From Desulfococcus sp. 4484_241 (lineage in GTDB: Bacteria > Desulfobacterota > Desulfobacteria > Desulfobacterales > Desulfosudaceae): a stretch of 32,748 nt of DNA. Both the position numbers and the translations under genes were made by a program. Position 1 is the stretch's first letter, and every line of letters starts with the position of its first letter. Positions 26,674 to 32,748 of the stretch are shown here, piece by piece. Under the pieces are notes generated by a model. The model was not told the DNA's origin and ran no database searches. It was given only the letters and a program-made list of their open reading frames with translations. The stretch is from contig MZGQ01000002.1 in NCBI GenBank assembly GCA_002085115.1, positions 1 through 32,748 of the forward strand, in the 5' to 3' direction.

Positions 26674-28410
26674 ATGACCGGTTCGAAACAGTTTACGACC
26701 AGACGCCCCAGGAAAAAACTTGGGGAAATGCTGGTGGATGCCGGCTACCTGACTCCAGACAAACTGGAAAAGTATATAGCGGCCCAGAAGCGTTCCGGGC
26801 TCAAGCTAGGCCAGTTTTTGATAAGGGAGGGTGTCGTAAGTGAATCGATGATAGTAGACCTGATATCCAGGCAGGCCGGTATAAAAAGGTTCAACCCGGA
26901 GGAGTTTCCCGTTGATATAGAACTTGCGAATCTTCTTCCCGAAGCAGTGGCGCGCAGGTACGGCGTGGTACCGCTTAAAAAGACAAAGCACCTGCTGTAT
27001 GTTGCCACGCCTGATCCTCTGGATATCATCACTCTTGATGCGGTGGAGGATGAATGCGATATAGAGGTCGAGCCGGTTATATGCAGCGAGCAGGAGTTTG
27101 CACACATTTTCGCCCAGGTTTACGGGTCCAGCGCCGACCAGGGTTACCTTTCGTCTGACGAGGAGTTTTCAGGCGAAATGGATTTTATGGCCGGTGAAGA
27201 TGCTGAAGACACGGGCACGGTCGAGGTTGCCTCCCTTCAGCAGATGGCCGAGGAGGCGCCGGTCGTGCGGCTTGTGAACGCGCTCCTTGCCCAGGCTGTC
27301 CGCCAGGGCGCAAGCGATGTTCATATCAGTCCTGAGAAGAGATGCGTCCAGGTGCGTTTGCGTATAGACGGCACGTTGCACGAGATTCCCGCGCCGCCCA
27401 AGGCGATGTTTCTGTCCATTGTTTCCAGGATAAAGATCCTTGCGAACCTCGATATTTCCATTTCCAGGATTCCCCAGGACGGCCGGTTTTCGCTGAAGGT
27501 GGATAACAAGGATATAAACGTGAGGGTTTCCACGATTCCCACCATATACGGGGAAAATATAGTAATGCGGCTTCTGGACACGTCCGGCGGAGTTTACACA
27601 CTGGATCAGCTCGGAATGTCGGCCGCAGACCAGGATAAGCTGAAGCGTAACATAGAAAAGCCTTACGGAATGATACTGGCGACCGGCCCCACCGGCAGCG
27701 GCAAGAGCACCTCCCTTTTTGCCATGATAAACAGGATAAACAATCCTGAAATCAACATCATAACCCTCGAGGATCCTGTTGAGTACAGGATCGAAAAGAT
27801 CCGGCAGGTGCAGCTCAACAGGAAGGCCGGCATGACTTTTGCCAGCGGTCTTCGGGCCATACTCAGGCAGGACCCGGATGTTATCATGGTGGGTGAGATA
27901 CGGGACGGGGAGACTGCCCAGGTGGCAACACAGGCCGCTCTTACCGGGCACATGGTGTTCAGCACGGTTCACACCAACGATGCCGCAGGCGCCATAACCA
28001 GGTTTATCGATATGGGTGTTGAGCCGTTCTTGGTTGCATCTGTAATGCTGGTATCTATCGCCCAGAGGCTGGTGCGCAGGGTGTGCGAATATTGCGCAGA
28101 GCCTTACTCTCCAAAGGCCGAGCTTGTCTCGTTCATGGGGCTTTCCAGCCGGAATGACGTCGTTTTCATGAAGGGCAAGGGCTGCCCGTACTGCATGAAC
28201 AGCGGATACAAGGGCAGGACCGGGATTTACGAGATACTCGAAATCGATGATACGATCCGGGAAATGATAATAAAGCGCGCGTCAGCCCACCAGATAACGC
28301 GCGCTGCTGTTGACGCCGGCAGCCTTACCACCCTCAAGCAGGATGCGGCGGACAAGGCGGCCAGGGGAATAACCACTCTCGAAGAGGCGGCCAAGGGGGT
28401 GATGAGCTGA
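26674..28410 (+). CDS. mshE: Type IV pilus assembly ATPase (MshE/PilB/GspE family)
   Basis: This 578-residue hexameric ATPase powers pilus extension. The N-terminal MshEN/T2SSE-N domain (about 12-150, KKLGEMLVDAGYLTPDKLEK and LGQFLIREGVVSE) is of the type that binds c-di-GMP in MshE, although I cannot confirm the binding residues. The motor domain has Walker A GPTGSGKST (338-346), the Asp box, Walker B ending VIMVGEIRD (403-411) and a His box around 430-435. A tetracysteine zinc site is complete: Cys471, Cys474, Cys504, Cys507. The start is ATG 26674 with AAAAGGAG (26656-26663) upstream. The frame stays open to 26632, but that would overlap the previous gene without a better site. Confidence 0.95.
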   Translation: MTGSKQFTTRRPRKKLGEMLVDAGYLTPDKLEKYIAAQKRSGLKLGQFLIREGVVSESMIVDLISRQAGIKRFNPEEFPVDIELANLLPEAVARRYGVVPLKKTKHLLYVATPDPLDIITLDAVEDECDIEVEPVICSEQEFAHIFAQVYGSSADQGYLSSDEEFSGEMDFMAGEDAEDTGTVEVASLQQMAEEAPVVRLVNALLAQAVRQGASDVHISPEKRCVQVRLRIDGTLHEIPAPPKAMFLSIVSRIKILANLDISISRIPQDGRFSLKVDNKDINVRVSTIPTIYGENIVMRLLDTSGGVYTLDQLGMSAADQDKLKRNIEKPYGMILATGPTGSGKSTSLFAMINRINNPEINIITLEDPVEYRIEKIRQVQLNRKAGMTFASGLRAILRQDPDVIMVGEIRDGETAQVATQAALTGHMVFSTVHTNDAAGAITRFIDMGVEPFLVASVMLVSIAQRLVRRVCEYCAEPYSPKAELVSFMGLSSRNDVVFMKGKGCPYCMNSGYKGRTGIYEILEIDDTIREMIIKRASAHQITRAAVDAGSLTTLKQDAADKAARGITTLEEAAKGVMS

Positions 28411-29627
28411 TGCCGGTATTTACGTACAGCGCTCTTACCGAAAGCGGCAGCAGGATCTCAGGAGAGCTGGAGGCCGAAACAGCGGAGGCTGCGGCAAATT
28501 CCCTTGCAGGCAGGGGATACATTCCACTGGAGGTAAAGAGGGACGGTGGCTCCAGGCCCCTGGCCTTTTGGGATAATATACAGAACCTTATTTCGCCGGT
28601 GGGCTCGAGGGAGATAATCCTTTTTACCAAGCAGCTTCGCACCATGCTGATAGCAGGGGTTCCCATAATCAATATTCTGGAAACCCTGGAAGCGCAAACC
28701 GAGAACAGGCAGCTTCGCAATATTATCATAGAGATCGGAAGCGATATAAAGGAAGGCTCAAGCCTGTATGACGCTTTCCGTAAGCACCCGTCTGTTTTTT
28801 CCAACCTTTACTGCAGCATGATAAGGGCCGGTGAATCGTCGGGCGCGCTTGTGGATGTGGTAAGCAGGCTCATATATATCACGGAGCACGAGGCAAAGGT
28901 AAAATCGGACATACGGGCCGCCATGTTCTACCCCGCCATCGTGGTCTGTTTCCTTGCCGTGGCTTTTTTCGTTTTGCTGATGTACGTGATACCGAAATTT
29001 GTTTCTATTTTCCAGCGCGCCGGAATCGTGCTGCCCATGCCCACAAGGGTGTGCCTTTTTATGTACAAGGCCATTTCAACATCATGGCCGTACCTTCTTG
29101 TCGGTATCGCGGTGGGCGGGTTTTTACTTTTGCGGTACCTTAAAACCGAGCAGGGCCGGCTGGTGCGGGACTCTGTTCTTATGCGCATTCCCCTGATAGG
29201 CGAGCTCGTTGTAAAGGGGGCGATGTCGAGGTTTGCAAGCATCTTTTCCATACTGCAGCACAGCGGGGTCCCGGTGCTCGAATCGCTTTCCATACTTGCT
29301 GACGCCCTTGGAAATGCCGTTTTTGCAAGGCAGATCGGCAGCATCAGTGAAGATGTCAGGGAGGGCAGGGGCCTGTCTGACGCTTTGAGAAACGCAAAGC
29401 ATTTCCCGCCTATGGTGATAAGCATGATAGCAATAGGGGAGGAATCCGGCAATCTTGAGGAGATGATGGCGGAGATAGCGGTACACTATGATGCGGAGGT
29501 GGAGTATACCACAAAGCGGCTTTCAGACTCGCTCGGGCCCTTCCTTACTGTGGCCCTGGCAATCGTGGTAGGGTTCTTCGCACTTGCCATATTTTTGCCA
29601 ATGTGGGATCTCACCAAGATGGTATAG
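28410..29627 (+). CDS. mshG: Type IV pilus inner-membrane platform protein (MshG/PilC/GspF family)
   Basis: The 405-residue polytopic protein couples the assembly ATPase to pilin insertion. It has two GspF domains (about 65-195 and 270-400), each with the typical FTKQLRTMLIAGVPIINILE and RFASIFSILQHSGVPVLESL openings. TM helices are near 172-194, 224-242 and 376-396. The N terminus MPVFTYSALTESGSRISGEL is standard for the family. Its ATG overlaps the last base of the ATPase stop (TGATG), so the two proteins are made in step. No retraction ATPase gene follows. Confidence 0.95.
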   Translation: MPVFTYSALTESGSRISGELEAETAEAAANSLAGRGYIPLEVKRDGGSRPLAFWDNIQNLISPVGSREIILFTKQLRTMLIAGVPIINILETLEAQTENRQLRNIIIEIGSDIKEGSSLYDAFRKHPSVFSNLYCSMIRAGESSGALVDVVSRLIYITEHEAKVKSDIRAAMFYPAIVVCFLAVAFFVLLMYVIPKFVSIFQRAGIVLPMPTRVCLFMYKAISTSWPYLLVGIAVGGFLLLRYLKTEQGRLVRDSVLMRIPLIGELVVKGAMSRFASIFSILQHSGVPVLESLSILADALGNAVFARQIGSISEDVREGRGLSDALRNAKHFPPMVISMIAIGEESGNLEEMMAEIAVHYDAEVEYTTKRLSDSLGPFLTVALAIVVGFFALAIFLPMWDLTKMV

Positions 29628-29633
29628 CCATGT

Positions 29634-29658
29634 TTGTTTTTATATTGTTTTTATATTG
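29634..29658 (+). repeat. Tandem 11-bp repeat, AT-rich, upstream of the pilin promoter
   Basis: TTGTTTTTATA occurs twice head to tail (29634-29644, 29645-29655), followed by a third partial TTG (29656-29658) that forms the start of the candidate -35 box. Its position and AT content are those of an UP element or a curved-DNA activator region. Confidence 0.7.
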
Positions 29659-29685
29659 AAAAACAGCGAATAGAAGCGTTATCAT
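29656..29685 (+). promoter_or_regulatory. Candidate sigma70 promoter dedicated to the pilin gene
   Basis: TTGAAA (29656-29661), an 18-base spacer and TATCAT (29680-29685) match five of six positions each. The start would be near 29692, giving a leader of about 80 bases. A separate promoter lets the major pilin be made in large excess over the assembly proteins. No sigma54 element was seen. Confidence 0.55.
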
Positions 29686-29773
29686 AGATGGTATGTGGTG
29701 TCCGGGGACGGTCATGAAGTTCTCTCCGGGCGGGGCGTTTAATTTTAAACAAAAGGAGGAGAAAAAAACAGCC

Positions 29774-30184
29774 ATGAAAAATTTTGAAAAAAGAGTTCTT
29801 GCCGGCCAGTCCGGTTTCACGCTGATAGAGATCATAGCCGTGCTTGTGATTTTAGGCATACTTGCCGCTGTTGCCGTGCCGAAATTCATAGACCTTACCG
29901 AGGATGCGCAGGACAAGGCCCTTGACAGCGCTCTTGCCGCCGGTTTTTCCAATGTCACTCTTTCCTATTCACGTTACATATTGAGAAACGGCACCGCTCC
30001 GACAACCATTGTTCCAAGCGGGAGTGATTATTGTTGGCAGGCTGCGGGCAGCAACACCATTGAGGCAGACCTTGGGGATTATCTGGCGACTTATACGCCC
30101 GTCGGTTCAAACACCGTTCAGATTACGGTTACCTCCAAGACTGACTCATCAATCACCAAGTCCCAAGATTTTGCCCTGCCGTAG
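29774..30184 (+). CDS. Type IV prepilin, MshA-like major pilin
   Basis: The 136-residue prepilin has a 14-residue basic leader ending in Gly14. The mature N terminus begins Phe15 (FTLIEIIAVLVILGILAAVA) with the invariant Glu at position 5. The following PKFIDLTEDAQDKALDSALA resembles MshA. The mature protein would have about 122 residues with a single Cys87, so the C-terminal disulfide loop of classical type IVa pilins is absent. The C-terminal third is rich in Ser and Thr. ATG 29774 follows GGAGGAG (29755-29761) by 12 bases, a little long; in-frame ATG 29714 would give an improbable leader. It needs a prepilin peptidase encoded elsewhere. Confidence 0.93.
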   Translation: MKNFEKRVLAGQSGFTLIEIIAVLVILGILAAVAVPKFIDLTEDAQDKALDSALAAGFSNVTLSYSRYILRNGTAPTTIVPSGSDYCWQAAGSNTIEADLGDYLATYTPVGSNTVQITVTSKTDSSITKSQDFALP

Positions 30185-30204
30185 GATTTGAACATGTTGC
30201 GCGG

Positions 30205-30230
30205 GCCGGGCCCGGTTCCATGGGCCCGGC
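30205..30230 (+). promoter_or_regulatory. GC-only hairpin between pilin gene and TMTC-like gene
   Basis: GCCGGGCCC (30205-30213) pairs perfectly with GGGCCCGGC (30222-30230) around an 8-base loop. No T run follows, so it is not a complete intrinsic terminator. It lies 21 bases after the pilin stop, where it could stabilise pilin mRNA against 3' decay or lower read-through into the next gene. Confidence 0.6.
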
Positions 30231-30320
30231 AGGTGCCGCCAGACTCTTTGGGTTTGGTTCGGCCGGGTGTTTCAGTGTCTCCGGCAATTTGTGCAGGGAC
30301 GGCAGGGGAAAAGATCGGCA

Positions 30321-32426
30321 ATGGACGGTTCGCATGAACAGAAAAAAGCGGCATGGCCCGTTGCCGTGGGTATCGCCCTTTTTGTCCTGATCGTCTACAG
30401 CAACACGCTGCACGTCCCTTTCCTGTTTGATGATTATCCAAACATAGTGAACCGGCCGGGCCTGCATATCGGCAGGCTGACTGTAGAAAACATCATTGGC
30501 GCGTGTGCCAGGGCCGGGCGACACGGTCGTGTCTCAATCTACAGGCCGGTAAGCAACCTCACCTTTGCCTTAAATTACTGCCTGGGCGGCCTGAACGTGA
30601 CAGGATACCACCTGGCAAATATTGTTTTCCATATAATCACCGCCCTTTTCCTTTTTAAAACCATTCTTCTTTTCCTCGGGGCTGCCGGGCAAAAGCTTTC
30701 ACCCAATGACCGCCTGCTTGTTGCAGGAGTTGCCACGCTGCTTTGGGCGATCCATCCCATGCAGATACAGGCTGTCACATATATCGTGCAGCGCATGGCC
30801 CTGCTTGCCGCGATGTTCTACATAATCGGGCTGTGGGCCTGTGCCAGGGCCTTTACTGAGCCGGACAGCCGGGGCACAGGCGGTGTAAAATTTTTAGCCG
30901 CAGGTATTGTCTCATTTTTCCTGGCTGTTGGCTCAAAGGAGAACGCGGTCCTGCTGCCGGCGGGCGTACTTCTTGCCCAAAGCGCCTTTTTTTCGGCCGA
31001 CTCTTTTGGCCGTTCCCGCAGGACGGTTTTAGCATGCACGCTTTTTATGGCGATCGCGGGCGTTCTGTTTGCCATACACTGCACCGCCGGCCACCTTCTT
31101 GACGGCTATGCGTGCAGGCCGTTTGATCTGAAGGAGCGTCTGCTGACCGAACCAAGAGTTCTTTTTTTCTATGTTTACCAGCTTTTTTTACCGCTTCCTG
31201 AAAATTTTTCCATAGACCATTCGTTTGCCGTCTCCACGTCGCTTTTTGCCCCCGCCACAACGATTTTCGCCATTGCAGGGCTTTTGGCAACCGCTGTCTT
31301 TGCGTTCATGCTAAGGAAAAGGTATCCGTTTGTCTGTTTTCCATGGCTGTTTTTCCTTCTTTCCCACGTTGTTGAGTCTACCATACTGCCACTTGAGATA
31401 ATGTTTGAGCACAGGAACTACCTTCCCTCGATGTTCATGTTTCTGCCGTTTGCCGTCGGGATACGATGGCTCCTTGACAGGTACCGCCGCAAGGCAACTG
31501 TTTTATGGGGCTGTGTGGCTGCGGCTGTTTGTTTTATCTTCATGTTTGTCGGCATGTGTACATACGTAAGAAACTACGACTGGCGCTCTGCAAAAACATT
31601 GTGGGAAAGCGCAATCTCACGCGCGCCTGATCTTGCGCGGCCTTTTCATAATCTTGCCTGGTATTATGAAAGAAAGGGAGACACCAAAAGGGCGATCGGG
31701 CTTTACAGGGTTGCCCTTGAAAAGCGCGTGCATGACAAGCGGTTGAAAAAGGGCCTTACACTGGAAAGCCTGGCCAATATCTATTACAGGCAGGGGCAAT
31801 ATGACAAGGCAAAAGCGGCTCTTGAAAGGGCAATAAGGCTTGTTGAGGCAGATGGCGGCCGTGACCCCGGGGGCGCGCGGATGCTTCGGGCATACCGGTT
31901 CAGGCTGGCCATGATAATTGCGAAAAAAGATCCAAACCAGGCCCTCGGGATTATCCGGGACCTGGTGAGTGATGACAAAACAAACCCGGCAATGGCCCGG
32001 CGCTTGTATACCCTGGGGGGAGACCTTCTGCTTGGCCTTGGAAAGCCCGGCAGGGCGCTTGATTTTTTCAGACATGCCCTGGATGCCGGGCCCGGCAAGC
32101 GGCTGCCTATGCTGAATATCGGAGCGGCTTTCGGCAGCCTCGGCAATACCGGGCGCGGGCTGTGGTTCCTGGCGCAGCTTGCGCATGAAATGCCGGGTTA
32201 TGCGCCGGTATATCTTTACATGGCGGAAAACAGGATCATGGCCGGCAGTCCCGGACAGGCCAAAACCTTCATGGAAACCTTTGTGAGGAATGTTTCACTG
32301 TCCGGGCTTTCCAATCTTCTGAATGAAGCGGTTTCAGGCACCGGCGGCCTGCCCCCTCTTGCAAGGCCTGATGCAACAACCGGGCTTTTGAAAAGCGTGT
32401 TGCAGCAGAGCTGTTGCCCGTCCTGA
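30321..32426 (+). CDS. Polytopic TMTC-like membrane protein with TPR repeats, putative pilin glycosyltransferase
   Basis: The 701-residue protein has about ten TM helices in residues 12-412 and TPR-type helices from about 436 to 680. The first extracytoplasmic loop carries FLFDDYPNI (Asp37-Asp38), the position of the catalytic acidic pair in GT-C glycosyltransferases. RPVSNLTFALNY, HLANIVFHIITALFLF, WAIHPMQIQAVTYIVQRMALLAAMF, SKENAVLLP and FEHRNYLPS are the landmarks of the TMTC/O-mannosyltransferase-like family. It directly follows the pilin gene, so pilin O-glycosylation in the periplasm is a reasonable inference. The start ATG 30321 has only a distant AGGGGA site; GTG 30267 is an alternative. 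A structural TPR role in pilus assembly is the main competing idea. Confidence 0.8.
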   Translation: MDGSHEQKKAAWPVAVGIALFVLIVYSNTLHVPFLFDDYPNIVNRPGLHIGRLTVENIIGACARAGRHGRVSIYRPVSNLTFALNYCLGGLNVTGYHLANIVFHIITALFLFKTILLFLGAAGQKLSPNDRLLVAGVATLLWAIHPMQIQAVTYIVQRMALLAAMFYIIGLWACARAFTEPDSRGTGGVKFLAAGIVSFFLAVGSKENAVLLPAGVLLAQSAFFSADSFGRSRRTVLACTLFMAIAGVLFAIHCTAGHLLDGYACRPFDLKERLLTEPRVLFFYVYQLFLPLPENFSIDHSFAVSTSLFAPATTIFAIAGLLATAVFAFMLRKRYPFVCFPWLFFLLSHVVESTILPLEIMFEHRNYLPSMFMFLPFAVGIRWLLDRYRRKATVLWGCVAAAVCFIFMFVGMCTYVRNYDWRSAKTLWESAISRAPDLARPFHNLAWYYERKGDTKRAIGLYRVALEKRVHDKRLKKGLTLESLANIYYRQGQYDKAKAALERAIRLVEADGGRDPGGARMLRAYRFRLAMIIAKKDPNQALGIIRDLVSDDKTNPAMARRLYTLGGDLLLGLGKPGRALDFFRHALDAGPGKRLPMLNIGAAFGSLGNTGRGLWFLAQLAHEMPGYAPVYLYMAENRIMAGSPGQAKTFMETFVRNVSLSGLSNLLNEAVSGTGGLPPLARPDATTGLLKSVLQQSCCPS

Positions 32427-32437
32427 GCCCGTCCTGA
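32416..32437 (+). repeat. Perfect 11-bp tandem duplication over the TMTC-like stop codon
   Basis: GCCCGTCCTGA occurs at 32416-32426 and again at 32427-32437. The first copy contains the stop TGA (32424-32426), so the second lies wholly outside the gene. It looks like a replication-slippage duplication. Confidence 0.85.
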
Positions 32438-32450
32438 TGATGTAATAAAT

Positions 32451-32687
32451 TCAGTGTTGTCCGGTTAGCCCAGGTTTAACGGACGTTTGTGCGTCCTTCA
32501 AAATATCGGCAAATCCGATCTGCTCCATGGCCCACAGGCCGATGTTTTCCACTCCAACAGTTCGGGGCCGACTCATCTCAAGAGAATTTACATCCACCGG
32601 CTGTATATCTGGAGCCTGCGCGGCTGTTGGGGGGGGGGCGAAATCAGCTCCTTTTTCACCCTGACGGACAAGAAGCTGCCCGGGCAT
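32451..32687 (-). pseudogene. Transposase remnant, IS4/IS1634-like, truncated at both ends
   Basis: On the minus strand, positions 32600 down to 32493 encode PVDVNSLEMSRPRTVGVENI followed by GLWAMEQIGFADILKD. This is the block found near the N-terminal third of IS4/IS1634-type transposases (the 'VGvEhvgLWAmeQlGf' pattern). The family-typical continuation is missing: after ILKD the frame runs into the element end and stops within 13 residues. Upstream the similarity fades, beyond a G10 homopolymer (32629-32638) that encodes a Pro run. No DDE catalytic residues remain, so it cannot be active. The family call is from pattern memory. Confidence 0.5.
32452..32484. mobile_element. Possible terminal inverted-repeat end of a decayed IS element
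   Basis: CAGTGTTGTCCGGTTA (32452-32467) looks like an IS4-group element end, recalled from family knowledge and not verified. It contains GTCCG(g)TTA, which can fold onto TAACGGAC (32477-32484). It abuts the truncated transposase fragment. The opposite end was not found in the window. Confidence 0.3.
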
Positions 32688-32689
32688 GA

Positions 32690-32748
32690 TTATATCTTGT
32701 AGATGATACGTTTTTCCGTGATTATGATATCCACGTACCTGTCGATCG
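32690..32748 (-). CDS. Possible C-terminal end of a minus-strand gene cut by the window edge
   Basis: One minus-strand frame is open from the right edge to TAA at 32690-32692 and reads IDRYVDIIITEKRIIYKI. The Ile-ATA and Lys codon use is like that of the neighbouring genes, but 18 residues are too few to recognise a family or to be sure it is coding. Confidence 0.2.
   Translation of the reverse strand, partial: IDRYVDIIITEKRIIYKI

Noticed and set aside
27169-27972. Long minus-strand open frame (267 codons) opposite the assembly ATPase gene
   Set aside because: It lies wholly antisense to a well-conserved gene, has no recognisable domain and its composition is what the opposite strand of a GC-balanced gene gives.
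1-32748. CRISPR arrays, tRNA or rRNA genes, prophage or toxin-antitoxin modules
   Set aside because: No regularly spaced repeats, no cloverleaf-like or rRNA sequence and no such gene families were seen on either strand.

Overview
All recognisable genes in this window lie on the + strand, apart from a decayed transposase piece and a possible gene end at the right edge. Gene content points to a Gram-negative deltaproteobacterium (Desulfobacterota), probably of the Desulfobacterales type. The reasons are the tig-clpP-clpX-lon block, a Gld-like ABC system with a DUF4340 partner, an outer-membrane secretin pilus, mid-range GC and frequent ATA isoleucine codons. The taxonomic statement is inference from gene content; no rRNA is present.

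Region 1 (2-5764) is the classical proteostasis cluster: trigger factor (cut by the left edge), ClpP, ClpX and Lon. ClpP, ClpX and Lon keep all the catalytic and docking motifs that were checked. Region 2 (5765-7807) is a 369-base gap holding a promoter followed closely by an intrinsic-terminator hairpin, then one methyl-accepting chemotaxis protein. Region 3 (7808-13177) is an ABC export-like operon with its own candidate promoter: ATPase, six-TM permease, a large GldG-like membrane-anchored protein, a DUF4340 protein and a 66-residue two-helix membrane protein. Region 4 (13178-17657) has a small ABM-fold protein, then an exported NAPE-PLD-like metallo-beta-lactamase-fold hydrolase translationally coupled to an exported M16 zinc protease. 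Region 5 (17658-20546) has a cystathionine gamma-synthase-type PLP enzyme with a good sigma70 promoter, and a beta-CASP metallo-beta-lactamase RNase-like protein.

Region 6 (20580-32426) is the most distinctive part. It is a compact MSHA-like type IV pilus operon that starts at a strong promoter: PilM-PilN fusion, PilO-like, PilP-like, lipoprotein secretin, ExeA/MshM-like ATPase, MshE/GspE assembly ATPase, MshG/GspF platform protein and a single MshA-like pilin with its own promoter. It is followed by a polytopic TMTC-like GT-C membrane protein with TPRs, a plausible pilin glycosyltransferase. No PilT, prepilin peptidase or minor pilins are present here. Region 7 (32427-32748) holds an 11-bp tandem duplication, a decayed IS4/IS1634-like transposase remnant with a G10 tract, and perhaps the end of a minus-strand gene.

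The two most promising leads are the pilin/TMTC-like pair and the coupled exported hydrolase/protease pair. All assignments come from reading motifs and gene order by eye; no database search was run.
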